A stretch of DNA of 58,261 nucleotides, taken from an uncultured Prevotella sp. GTDB lineage: Bacteria; Bacteroidota; Bacteroidia; Bacteroidales; Bacteroidaceae. Under the pieces are notes generated by a model that was given only the letters and a program-made list of their open reading frames with translations, ran no database searches and had not been told where the DNA came from. This document shows, one piece after another, positions 36,504-45,747 of the stretch. The first letter of the stretch is position 1, and every line of letters starts with the position of its first letter. The position numbers and the translations under genes were made by a program. The DNA lies in assembly GCA_905236165.1 (NCBI GenBank), contig CAJOOC010000063.1, positions 1-58,261 of the forward strand, read 5' to 3'.

Positions 36504-39029
36504 TTAGAACTTAAATGTCACTTTGCCAATGAACTGACGGCCTGCATGTGGTATACCATCAATGAGCATCGAACCAATCTTGTATTGGTTGTTCAGCAGG
36601 TTTTTCAGAGAGAGGTCTACGTCGAAGACTTTGCTCGTATAGCTGAGACCCAGGCCAATGTCGCATTGTGGCTTGACGCGATAGATTACTGAAATGAATT
36701 TAGATTGGATGAACGTCCGTATAAGGTCTAAGGACTGATAAAACGTAGCCGTCCTAAACTGTACGGTGCTTCGTGCCCACAGCTGATGCTTTCTGTTTGG
36801 GTTATGCCATACGCATCCTGCTACCGTCATGTTGGTATGGAACTCAGGAGTGGAGAAGGTTTGGGAATCATATTCTATGTAGTTCTCAGACGTTAAGATG
36901 CGCTGCCAAGTGGCATTCATGTTCACGAACAGGTCGTTGTGGTTGTATTGCGCGGAGACATCAACGCCCAGGTTGCGTACCTTGCCTGTATTGATAAACA
37001 TATAATCCTCATGTTCCAGATCGTTTCTCATGCTCGCATTGAGCACTGCCAGGTCTTTCAGTATGTTGTAGAATACAGAGACATCGGCATTGAAATGCTT
37101 TCGGGGATTATGGTAGGATGCCCCGATATTGAATGAGCGCATCGTTTCGGGTTTCATGTCGCTGCCGCCAGCGAAGATAGAGAGAATGCTTGCACGGTAA
37201 ATGTATGCCGCATCCACAAAGCTGTAGTTGTAGTTGCCACGCAGTGAGAGGTGGTCCGTAAGTTTGTAGATGAGAGAGAAGCGTGGGGAGAGGCGTGTCA
37301 GAACCTTTTCATTGAATCGTACCTTGCGGTCAAAGCGCAAGCCAGCGTTGAAAATGAGGTTTCTTGTGCGTGGCATGAAGAAGTGTTTCAACTGGGCATA
37401 GCCAGACATGGATGTCTCGTTGCCGTCTTGGAAGATGGCATTGGAGGACAGAGCACCGTATGCATTGTAGTTACCGCCAAGCAGTAGGTTGCCGTTGGCA
37501 AGTACGAAGTTTTCGTATTGTGCACCAAAAACCAGCGAGCCCTCTCCGAGAGCCTTGTAGCTGGTAAGTCCCTGTGCCTGGAAGCCATAGGTGACGCCAT
37601 CCCAATCCATCTTCTGGTAAGCACCTTGTGTGAATGGATTTTCTGCTACTATGGCGAGGGATTTTACGAATGCATCGCCCATTTCGCCAGCATCCCTCGT
37701 CGTGCGAGAGAGCAAGAGGAGCATAGCTGCTCCCAGACCTCTGTCGATAGAGTCGCCAAGGGCATTATACAGTGAGCTGCTCTCAAGTGAGATATAGCCA
37801 GAGGCCTGGAGGTCGAAGCCCTCAAAGGAATGGGAATAGTCGAGGTTGATGCGATTGTTTGAGCGCGATACGCCAGGAGTGATGCCGTCAATCTCTGCAT
37901 ATTTGTCGTAAGAGAAGTTACGGAAAGCATTCACGTCTGGGTCCCGGCCTCGTAACGCATCTGCAACACTCTGATCGTTGGGCAATTGTATTACATTTAT
38001 GTATGGCGTGTGCTTGGAGCGCTGAATGTTCAGGGACAAGGTGAAGTCTTGCCAGCGAGCCTTGATGCCCACATCATAGGCGGGTCTTCCGCGAAAGCCG
38101 TGTGAATAAAGCGTGGTGGTGCCTCCGATACTGTTGTCCACAATATCGGGAAAGCCCTCCATATATTGCAATGAGCCCCAGCCCATGATGTCAACGACAT
38201 TGTTTCCACCACCAACGACGAAGGAACCGCCATAGGTGTTAGCAGTACCGATGGTAGCAGAAACACGTCCGCCATTAAGCTCCGCACCTTTACGGGTGAT
38301 GATATTCACCACAGCGGTGAGGGCAACGTTTCCGTAGAGTGACGACGCAGGTCCGCGAAGCACCTCTATTTGCTTGATTTTATCGAGGGAAGAGCGGAAG
38401 TCCGGGGCTTCGGCATTGGTGGATGAGGAGTTCAGACGATGTCCGTCGAGCATGAAGAGTATCTTGTCCTGGGTCAGGGAGTAGATGCCGTGCATCGCGA
38501 TGTTCGACTCCATACCCTCTGCAACGGTGATGCCGGGCACGTAGAGGGCCAGCAGATCCTGCAGCGTTGTGGCACCGGAATAGCGTATCATGTCCTCGGT
38601 GATGAGCGTCACGGGGACAGGCGCTTCCTCAATGGCCTCTGCCTGACGTGAGGCGGTGGTGATACCGGCCTCTGCCGACTTTATCTCGGCCACGAGGTCT
38701 ATGAAGCGGTGAGGGTCGCCAAGGGTGGGGGTGAAGTATGGATTTGTCCTTAGCATCTTCTCAGCATAGAGACGTGCTCCGTCCATGTCGCCCTTTTCTA
38801 TACAGCAAAGGGCCAGAAGCCTGTAGCCACTGGTCTTCAGCATGTCGTCGGCAGAGGGCAACATGCTTAGTGTCAGTTCTTCACATTGATTGAAGAGACC
38901 CTGCTCGTACACCTTCAACGCCTGATTATACAGCTCCTGCGCATTGACGCCGCTGGCTTGTGCGAAGGAACTGATGGGATGGCTGCATAACAGTAGCAGT
39001 GCCGCATATATATAAATAAGGTGTCTCAT
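36504..39029 (-). CDS. TonB-dependent receptor with N-terminal TPR-like domain
   Basis: PVPVTLITEDMIRYSGATTLQDLLALYVPGI plug; IEVLRGPASSLYGNVALTAVVNIITRKG; beta-barrel C-term VTFKF; N-terminal QELYNQALKVYEQGLFNQCEELTLSML repeat-like helices. Confidence 0.9.
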   Translation of the reverse strand: MRHLIYIYAALLLLCSHPISSFAQASGVNAQELYNQALKVYEQGLFNQCEELTLSMLPSADDMLKTSGYRLLALCCIEKGDMDGARLYAEKMLRTNPYFTPTLGDPHRFIDLVAEIKSAEAGITTASRQAEAIEEAPVPVTLITEDMIRYSGATTLQDLLALYVPGITVAEGMESNIAMHGIYSLTQDKILFMLDGHRLNSSSTNAEAPDFRSSLDKIKQIEVLRGPASSLYGNVALTAVVNIITRKGAELNGGRVSATIGTANTYGGSFVVGGGNNVVDIMGWGSLQYMEGFPDIVDNSIGGTTTLYSHGFRGRPAYDVGIKARWQDFTLSLNIQRSKHTPYINVIQLPNDQSVADALRGRDPDVNAFRNFSYDKYAEIDGITPGVSRSNNRINLDYSHSFEGFDLQASGYISLESSSLYNALGDSIDRGLGAAMLLLLSRTTRDAGEMGDAFVKSLAIVAENPFTQGAYQKMDWDGVTYGFQAQGLTSYKALGEGSLVFGAQYENFVLANGNLLLGGNYNAYGALSSNAIFQDGNETSMSGYAQLKHFFMPRTRNLIFNAGLRFDRKVRFNEKVLTRLSPRFSLIYKLTDHLSLRGNYNYSFVDAAYIYRASILSIFAGGSDMKPETMRSFNIGASYHNPRKHFNADVSVFYNILKDLAVLNASMRNDLEHEDYMFINTGKVRNLGVDVSAQYNHNDLFVNMNATWQRILTSENYIEYDSQTFSTPEFHTNMTVAGCVWHNPNRKHQLWARSTVQFRTATFYQSLDLIRTFIQSKFISVIYRVKPQCDIGLGLSYTSKVFDVDLSLKNLLNNQYKIGSMLIDGIPHAGRQFIGKVTFKF

Positions 39030-39841
39030 ATCTTTGATGCGGGTATGACGAAGGTTACCTTGGTGCCTTCTCCAACGGCGGTGTCGATAAGTATCTCGCC
39101 GTGATGATTGTTGACAATGATGTCGTGGGTAATCTGCATGCCCAGTCCAGTACCTTCACCAACGGGCTTCGTCGTGATATTCTCATGGAAGAGTTTCTCT
39201 TTCACATTGTCGGGAATGCCGCAGCCGTTGTCTTTCAGCGTGATGGAGAAGCTCTGCTCACTCTGTGTCACGCTCACCTCGATGACAGGGGCGAAGCCTC
39301 CGTTGCCTTTCTCGTTCTCTGTCTGCTGTCGTTGCCTGATGGCATAGCAGGCATTGTTCATGATGTTGAGCACAGCGCGTGACAGGTCTTGCGGTATGAC
39401 CATCATCTTTGGCATGTCCTCCGGATAGTTTTCGCGGATGGTGACGTTGAAACTCTTGTCCTTTGCACGCATGGCATGAAAGGAGAGCCAGATGTATTCG
39501 TGGATGAGCTGTGGTATGTCTGTAGGCAGTTGCTCTCCTTCTTTGCCGCGTGAGATAAGCAGTATGCCCTGAATGATGCTGATGGCACGCTCTCCGTGTT
39601 CCTTAATCTTCTGGAGATTGGTGGCGAGGTCAGCGGTGATGTCATTCAGCTCTTCGGCATCATCGCTGTCGATGTCGTCGCTGATGTCCTCGATGATATC
39701 CTTAAGGTCTGCCAGCAGCTTTTCTGACATCTTCGAGAAGTTTATCACGAAATTCAGGGGATTCTGTATCTCGTGGGCTATTCCTGCGCTAAGCATTCCT
39801 AAGGAGGCGAGCTTCTGTTGTTGCTTTTCGCTTTCTGTCAT
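39026..39841 (-). CDS. Soluble histidine kinase with no sensor domain
   Basis: H-box LGMLSAGIAHEIQNPLNFVINFSKM; N-box MNNACYAI; G-box EGTGLGMQITHDIIVNN. Confidence 0.92.
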   Translation of the reverse strand: MTESEKQQQKLASLGMLSAGIAHEIQNPLNFVINFSKMSEKLLADLKDIIEDISDDIDSDDAEELNDITADLATNLQKIKEHGERAISIIQGILLISRGKEGEQLPTDIPQLIHEYIWLSFHAMRAKDKSFNVTIRENYPEDMPKMMVIPQDLSRAVLNIMNNACYAIRQRQQTENEKGNGGFAPVIEVSVTQSEQSFSITLKDNGCGIPDNVKEKLFHENITTKPVGEGTGLGMQITHDIIVNNHHGEILIDTAVGEGTKVTFVIPASKI

Positions 39842-39877
39842 GGTGTGATATTTTGGGTTTTGGGGTGAGGGTTGTTG

Positions 39878-42643
39878 TTATAGCATTATGAGGAAGTCGG
39901 TGTACTGGTCTTTCTTCGACTGCAGGGAGATGGCGCCATTGAGCGCCTGTATAGTCTCTCTGACGAGGTATAGTCCCACTCCGGAGGCTTCACCGGTGGT
40001 CTTGGTGGTGAAGAAGGGGTCGAATACCTTTTCCTGTATTGTCTCTTCTATGCCGATGCCGTTGTCGTGGATGACGATTTCCACGTGTTTGCCGTCGATG
40101 GGTGAGAGTTTCAGCGACACTTCTGCATCGTAGGGGGCTCGTTGGAATTTCTTCATTACGGCATATATGGCATTGCTTAGGATAGCCAGCAGCACCTTGT
40201 TGACCGACTCTGGGTCAATGCTGTGCGTGATGTCTTCGTCGGGCATTAAGGCCTTGACGCTGACGTTCATGGCTGCGAGCTGCTCCTTGTGGTATTCGTT
40301 GGTCACCTCTACGGCCTGTCTGCACAGCTGCGAGATATTGATGTCGCGCGGGGTGCCGACGTTGTTGTTGAGGATGGCCTCCATGGCGCGGAGTGTGCGG
40401 GTGGTGTTCACGCCGTGTTCCTCTATCTTGTGGAGGTTCTGCTGCATCATGTCGAGGATGTCCATGCAGTCATCATAGTTGTCTGCGCTGATGTTCACCT
40501 TCTCGTCTTCGATGTCTTCAGCAAGGTCATTGGCCAGTCCATGCGTCAGTTTTGAGAAGTTGTTGATGTAGTTGATGGGGTTAAGGATACGGTCGATGAG
40601 GCCCTGCGTCAGCTTGCCTGCTGTGGCGGTGCGCTCCATCCTTATAAGGTCGGCCTGGGTCTGCTTCAGCTCGCGGTTCTTCTCCTCAAGGTCGTCAAGA
40701 GCCGTGGAGAGCTCGGCAGTGCGTTCGTCGACAATGCTCTCCAGCTGTTCCTTGGCTTTCTCCAGTTTTCGTGTGCGGTAATCCATAAACTTCCTGACGA
40801 GCAGGATGGCTATAATGAAATATACCAGTACGGCCCACCAACGCATGTAGAAGGGGTAGGCACGTTCCCATTCGGCCCTGGCCTTGCCTGAGATGTTTCC
40901 AAACATGTCCATTGCCTCCACCTCGAAGAATGTCTGTCCGTAAGCCATATTGCTGAAACGGGCATAGGTCTCTGACGACCAGTTGCTCCATGTGCCGCCG
41001 TTGATGCGGTAGCGGTATTGCGTGGGGCGGAAGAGGGAGTTGTTGTCAGCTGAGAAGTATATGGTGATGGTGTGTATCGAAGATGACAGGCGCAGGTCTT
41101 TGAGGCTCTTGATGGGTGTCATTCCGTCTTTCTGGAATCCTCCCCATACGATGGAGTCGTTCATAATGGTCACCCCGCGGATGAACATCTGTGTCTGCTC
41201 CTTTATTCTGTTCAGCTCGCTCAGCTTGCCTGTCTCACACTGTATCACGCCGTATTCTCCTCCTACCCACAGCGTGTGTTCCTTCGTATAGGTCACCGCA
41301 CGTACTACAATCTGGCTCAGCGGGTGTATCCAGTTCAGCAGGTTTTTGTTGCGTGATTTGTCGGCTACGGTCAGTCCCCTGCCCTCAGGGTCGGTAAGCC
41401 AGCGGCGACCGGTGTTGTCGGTGAAGTCGAGAAGCGGCTCATTGATGTCGTCGTCTTTGCGAACGAGCGTTGAGACGTGGCGGTCGTTGATGGTGACGTG
41501 CCACAGTTCGCCGTAGATGGTCTCTATCTCCAGCACTCCATCGACGATGTCGGCATGCGCACCCTTCTCCAGTTCAGAGATTTTGGTGTACTGTCCGTTC
41601 AGCGTTACCTTGCCGATGCCATCCAGTTCGCAGATGTAACAGTATTCTTTGCCGTCATAGCATACTGCCGTACAGTTGTTCTCTACGATGCGCTGCACGT
41701 TCGTTCCGTTAATCTTGAATAGACCTACGGACGTTGCTGCAAGCAGTGTGTTGTTGCCTATGTCGAGCAGTTGCCAGCATGCCGCGTCGATGCCAGGCAC
41801 CATTGACACGTTTCCGTTGGTGATGCGGTACAGGCCTTGCAGCGTACCGACATACAGGATGTCGCCTGACTGTCCTAAGGCGTAGACCTCGCCTTTCAGT
41901 CCCTGGGCCTCAGTGAGGTGGGTATATGGCGATGGTATCTCTATGGCGAAGATGCCTTTGCTCGTTGCGCCCCATACTGTGTGGTCGCCGTCGTAGGCCA
42001 TTCGCACAACATTGTTGCTGCACAGACCGTCACTTTCGCTGATGGTCTGCCGCATATTGTTGCCTATGATGGTGATGCCGTCCTTGCCGTTGGTGGTCAC
42101 AGTGGCGTTGTAGGCCTTGATGGAGACGGTGGCGTCTGACGCGTTGGCAGTGCTGTCTTTGATGGCTGACGGTACCAGTCGTTCTCCTTCAAGATAGAAG
42201 CGGGAGCCTTCGCTGTTGATGACGAGGAGGTTTTTGCCGTCAAGGCGTATGTCCGTGACCTCGCCGAGACTGTTCTTCTGTTTGTCGGAGATGATGTAGT
42301 GTATCTGCAGCCGTCCGTTAGTGTCGGGCTCCAAATAGCCGAAGATGTTGTGTCCTCCTAACCAGATGCGGTTGCTATGGTCGCAGCACAGACGTGTGAT
42401 GCGGCTGATGCCAGTGGTATGCACCTTGCGCCATGAAGCACCGTCGAAGTATAGCAGGCCCTCGAAGTTGGCAAAGAAGACTGTGCCGTATTTGTCGCAT
42501 ACCACGTCGTAGTTGCGATTGTGGGCATTATACTCGTTGGCGCTATAGTTTCGCAGGTATGGCAGGCCACCATTAGCGGCGGTGAGGCAGGCTGAAACGA
42601 GCAGCAATGCCATTGTGATGATATGTCTGCCGTAGTGTCTCAT
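39878..42643 (-). CDS. Periplasmic beta-propeller/Y_Y_Y sensor protein with TM and histidine-kinase-like domain lacking the canonical phospho-His
   Basis: Signal peptide, propeller repeats, TM WWAVLVYFIIAILLV, H-box region GKLTQGLIDRILNPINYINNFSKL (D at the His position), intact HATPase motifs. Confidence 0.85.
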   Translation of the reverse strand: MRHYGRHIITMALLLVSACLTAANGGLPYLRNYSANEYNAHNRNYDVVCDKYGTVFFANFEGLLYFDGASWRKVHTTGISRITRLCCDHSNRIWLGGHNIFGYLEPDTNGRLQIHYIISDKQKNSLGEVTDIRLDGKNLLVINSEGSRFYLEGERLVPSAIKDSTANASDATVSIKAYNATVTTNGKDGITIIGNNMRQTISESDGLCSNNVVRMAYDGDHTVWGATSKGIFAIEIPSPYTHLTEAQGLKGEVYALGQSGDILYVGTLQGLYRITNGNVSMVPGIDAACWQLLDIGNNTLLAATSVGLFKINGTNVQRIVENNCTAVCYDGKEYCYICELDGIGKVTLNGQYTKISELEKGAHADIVDGVLEIETIYGELWHVTINDRHVSTLVRKDDDINEPLLDFTDNTGRRWLTDPEGRGLTVADKSRNKNLLNWIHPLSQIVVRAVTYTKEHTLWVGGEYGVIQCETGKLSELNRIKEQTQMFIRGVTIMNDSIVWGGFQKDGMTPIKSLKDLRLSSSIHTITIYFSADNNSLFRPTQYRYRINGGTWSNWSSETYARFSNMAYGQTFFEVEAMDMFGNISGKARAEWERAYPFYMRWWAVLVYFIIAILLVRKFMDYRTRKLEKAKEQLESIVDERTAELSTALDDLEEKNRELKQTQADLIRMERTATAGKLTQGLIDRILNPINYINNFSKLTHGLANDLAEDIEDEKVNISADNYDDCMDILDMMQQNLHKIEEHGVNTTRTLRAMEAILNNNVGTPRDINISQLCRQAVEVTNEYHKEQLAAMNVSVKALMPDEDITHSIDPESVNKVLLAILSNAIYAVMKKFQRAPYDAEVSLKLSPIDGKHVEIVIHDNGIGIEETIQEKVFDPFFTTKTTGEASGVGLYLVRETIQALNGAISLQSKKDQYTDFLIML

Positions 42644-44391
42644 TGCTGCTTGAAATTAACAAATGGTACGTTCGCACCTATGTAGTAGTTCCACTCCTGA
42701 GGCGTAAACTCACGGGTGATGCTCCTATGGGTGCTTTCGGTGTTGTTGCTGATGGATATCCTAACGGTCTCTATGTCGCCGTTGGCCAGTCCTACACGCA
42801 GTGTCCTGGCAGGTTTGTCGTAGGCAAAGCACAGAGGCCATTGGTTGAAGCCAATCTTGATGGGCGTCATGAGCGCTGTAAAGTCGGCGATGTCCCAGAT
42901 GCAGATGTTCTTGTCGTAGGAAGAGGTGACGAGTTGTGAGGCATACTGGTCTATGCTGGTGATGCGTCCTGAGTGTCCGATGAGTGTGGCGAGGTATTTG
43001 CCTGTGCGGTCACAAACATAGATATCACCGTTTTCTGTGCCTAAATAATGGCAGTTGTTGTCCTTCTGGAAGTAATAGCTGGTCACGTCATAGCTCTTCG
43101 GTATCTGCAGCATGTTGTTCACGGGTTGGCGCTGTCCGTCAAATGCCAGCACCTCGCCGTTATGGCAGAAGATGAACAGGAGGTCGTCGCTGACACCAAG
43201 CGTGGTGATGTCGTTGTTGGTCTGGTATGCCTTAACGATGTTGCCGTTGGCAGGGTCTATCCATGCCACTTGTCTTCTGCCTGCAGCCACGAGCATACCG
43301 TCACGCAAATCCTTGAGGTGCATCCATGTGTCGGGGCTGAGAGGACTGAAGCCTGAATTCTTGATCTTCGACTTCTTCTGTGCCGTTTCATTGAGGATGA
43401 TGGGCTTTGTTTGCTGCCCCACTTTGCTGTTATCCGTTCTGTTGCCATAGGCATCGAGACTCATGATGCAGCCCCTGGTGTCAAGCAGGTACAATCGGTC
43501 GCGCATCAGGCAGGCTGCGCGGAAGATATGGCTGTTATCGGAGAATAGTGGTGTGAAGTCATAGTCGTTTCCATTGTCGCTGTCGTTGATATTCACCCTT
43601 ACCACCTCGCCATAGTCAGTGACGGCGATGAAGGGTCTGACGGCTTTCGGAGCATCCATGCCGTGCTTCCATGAAATGTCGTTTTCCAGGTCTTCATCAG
43701 CTGCTATAGGACCTCCAAAAAGCAGCAGACTTCTGACGTTGCCTGTCAGGTGGCAGACATTACTCTGTGCGTCGGGAGCAGTCTTGAGGAGTGCCGTGAA
43801 GATGTCTTGTTTGTAGGGGTTGCCTCCATAGATGTCGTTGAAATACCATCCGGAGTAAGAAAGCAATGCCGCCAGCTCCCTGTTGCCGGAATTGAGCTGC
43901 ACGGTGGAGTTTTGGGCCAGGGAGCGTGCCAGTGATATATAATATAAGGTATCGGCTTGTGCCCGTGCCTGATGTGCCTGTAGGGCGTGTACCATGGCTC
44001 GTTCGCTCTCCGTCTCTGCAACGAGGCGCATGCTGTCAGCCTGACGGGCTGAGAATAGGGCTTCACGTTCGGCTTTCTGGGCGAGGCTGCGTTCCATCTC
44101 GGCCTTGCCGCGTTCGATGTCGGCGATGCGCGACTGCTCTTCGGCGCGGGCTCGCTGGCGGTCGGAGAGGGTCTTCTGTTCGAAGGCGATGTCCTCCATC
44201 TGCTCGCTGATGCGTTTTGTCACAAGGGCGTTGCGCTCTGTTTCCTGAAGGGCGGCTATTTTGTCGTGAGCCTCCTGCAGCTGCGTTTCATAGTTGCTTG
44301 CGCAGAACCAATAAGTGGCTCCGCTGCTGATCAACGCAGTAGCAGCGAGTGCTACGATGTTTTCCGATATGCCTTTAATACTTTGCTTCAC
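42640..44391 (-). CDS. TM/coiled-coil WD40-repeat protein
   Basis: N-terminal TM, long Glu/Arg/Ala coiled coil, LAQNSTVQLNSGNRELAALLSYSGW, LIGHSGRITSIDQYASQLVTSSYDKNICIWDI. Confidence 0.85.
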   Translation of the reverse strand: MKQSIKGISENIVALAATALISSGATYWFCASNYETQLQEAHDKIAALQETERNALVTKRISEQMEDIAFEQKTLSDRQRARAEEQSRIADIERGKAEMERSLAQKAEREALFSARQADSMRLVAETESERAMVHALQAHQARAQADTLYYISLARSLAQNSTVQLNSGNRELAALLSYSGWYFNDIYGGNPYKQDIFTALLKTAPDAQSNVCHLTGNVRSLLLFGGPIAADEDLENDISWKHGMDAPKAVRPFIAVTDYGEVVRVNINDSDNGNDYDFTPLFSDNSHIFRAACLMRDRLYLLDTRGCIMSLDAYGNRTDNSKVGQQTKPIILNETAQKKSKIKNSGFSPLSPDTWMHLKDLRDGMLVAAGRRQVAWIDPANGNIVKAYQTNNDITTLGVSDDLLFIFCHNGEVLAFDGQRQPVNNMLQIPKSYDVTSYYFQKDNNCHYLGTENGDIYVCDRTGKYLATLIGHSGRITSIDQYASQLVTSSYDKNICIWDIADFTALMTPIKIGFNQWPLCFAYDKPARTLRVGLANGDIETVRISISNNTESTHRSITREFTPQEWNYYIGANVPFVNFKQQ

Positions 44392-45551
44392 AGTCTCTTA
44401 ATGGTCAGCATGGTAATATCGTCGCTCTGCTCCGCGCCCTCGGCGTGGGTGTGGACAGCTTGGAGAACTTTGTCAACGAGCCCCTTTGCCGTTTCTCCCG
44501 ATAAAGTGGGCAGCAGGGCCTCTAACCGTGTCTCGCCGAAGAGATCGTTGGTGGTGGAGCATGCCTCGGTAACACCGTCGGTGAATGTTATGATGCTGTC
44601 GCCTTTTTGCAGCGTTATGGTGTCGGAGGTGTAGGCATAGTCCTCTATCACTCCCAGGCAGATGTTCTTTGACGAGGTGATTGTCTCCAGCGTGCCATTG
44701 CTCCTCAGGATGTATGGTGGGTTATGACCCGCATTGACATATTCCACGGTGCCGCTGCGTACGTCCATCACACCGTAGAAGAGTGTGACGAACATGTTGT
44801 CGAAACTCTCTGCCGCCAGCACGTTGTTGCTTTCCGTGATGACATCCACGGGATTTGTCTTCTTCTTTCCTGCAAGGCGCAGTAGTGTATGGCTGACAGC
44901 CATGAACATTGCGGCCGGCACGCCCTTGCCACTCACGTCGGCAATGGTGAAGCCGATATGGTCGTCGTCGATGCGTATTATATCATAGAAGTCTCCACCG
45001 ACATCTTTCGCTGGCTTCATTGAGGCGAAGGCGTCGATGACGCTCTTGAGGTCATCGAAGGGCGGGAACTGTTGAGGCAGGATGGCCAGCTGTATCTCGG
45101 CTGCCAGGGCAAGGTCGCTCTTGATGTCTACCAGCTGGCCGTGTTCCTTCTGGGTCTGCTTGACGAAGGCAATCTCGCTGATGGCCTTGTCGATGGTCAC
45201 CTGCAGGTCGTCAAGGTCTATGGGCTTCATGGCAAAGTCGAAGGCACCATTGTTCATGGCGGTGCGTATGTTTGACATTTCACCGTATGCGCTGACCATA
45301 ATAACCTTCAGGGCAGGATTGTGGCGGTCGTTGAGCTTCTTCAAGAGGGTGAGGCCGTCCATCTCAGGCATATTGATGTCGCTGAGTACAATGTCGATGT
45401 CGGGATGCTCCAGCATCTTCTGCAGGGCCTCGATGCCGTTGTGAGCAAAGAAGAACTCATATTCTCCCTTGCGAATCTTGCGACGGAAATACTGGGTGAG
45501 CAGCAACTCCAGGTCCAGCTCGTCGTCTACGCTGAGTATTTTTGTTGTCAT
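44388..45551 (-). CDS. Response regulator receiver fused to PP2C/SpoIIE-type phosphatase
   Basis: ILSVDDELDLELLL...DIVLSDINMPEMDGL; MKPAKDVGGDFYDIIRIDDDHIGFTIADVSGKGVPAAMFMA. Confidence 0.93.
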   Translation of the reverse strand: MTTKILSVDDELDLELLLTQYFRRKIRKGEYEFFFAHNGIEALQKMLEHPDIDIVLSDINMPEMDGLTLLKKLNDRHNPALKVIMVSAYGEMSNIRTAMNNGAFDFAMKPIDLDDLQVTIDKAISEIAFVKQTQKEHGQLVDIKSDLALAAEIQLAILPQQFPPFDDLKSVIDAFASMKPAKDVGGDFYDIIRIDDDHIGFTIADVSGKGVPAAMFMAVSHTLLRLAGKKKTNPVDVITESNNVLAAESFDNMFVTLFYGVMDVRSGTVEYVNAGHNPPYILRSNGTLETITSSKNICLGVIEDYAYTSDTITLQKGDSIITFTDGVTEACSTTNDLFGETRLEALLPTLSGETAKGLVDKVLQAVHTHAEGAEQSDDITMLTIKRL

Positions 45552-45666
45552 TTCGTGGATGGTTGTCTTTCTTTCTTTATAGCTATTAGCGGGACATAGC
45601 CCCGATGTTATTCGCCGCCAAAGTTACAAAGAATTTCTCAAACGACCGCATAAAGTTACAAAAAAA

Positions 45667-45698
45667 TTTGGATAATTCGATAAAATTTCATATTTTTG
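45667..45698 (+). promoter_or_regulatory. Bacteroidetes-type promoter (TTTG-N20-TATTTTTG)
   Basis: TTTG gataattcgataaaatttca TATTTTTG, 50 nt before ATG 45748. Confidence 0.7.
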
Positions 45699-45747
45699 CA
45701 CCCGAATTTGGCATAATCCCTGAACCTATCCTTTATTATAAGAGCCT

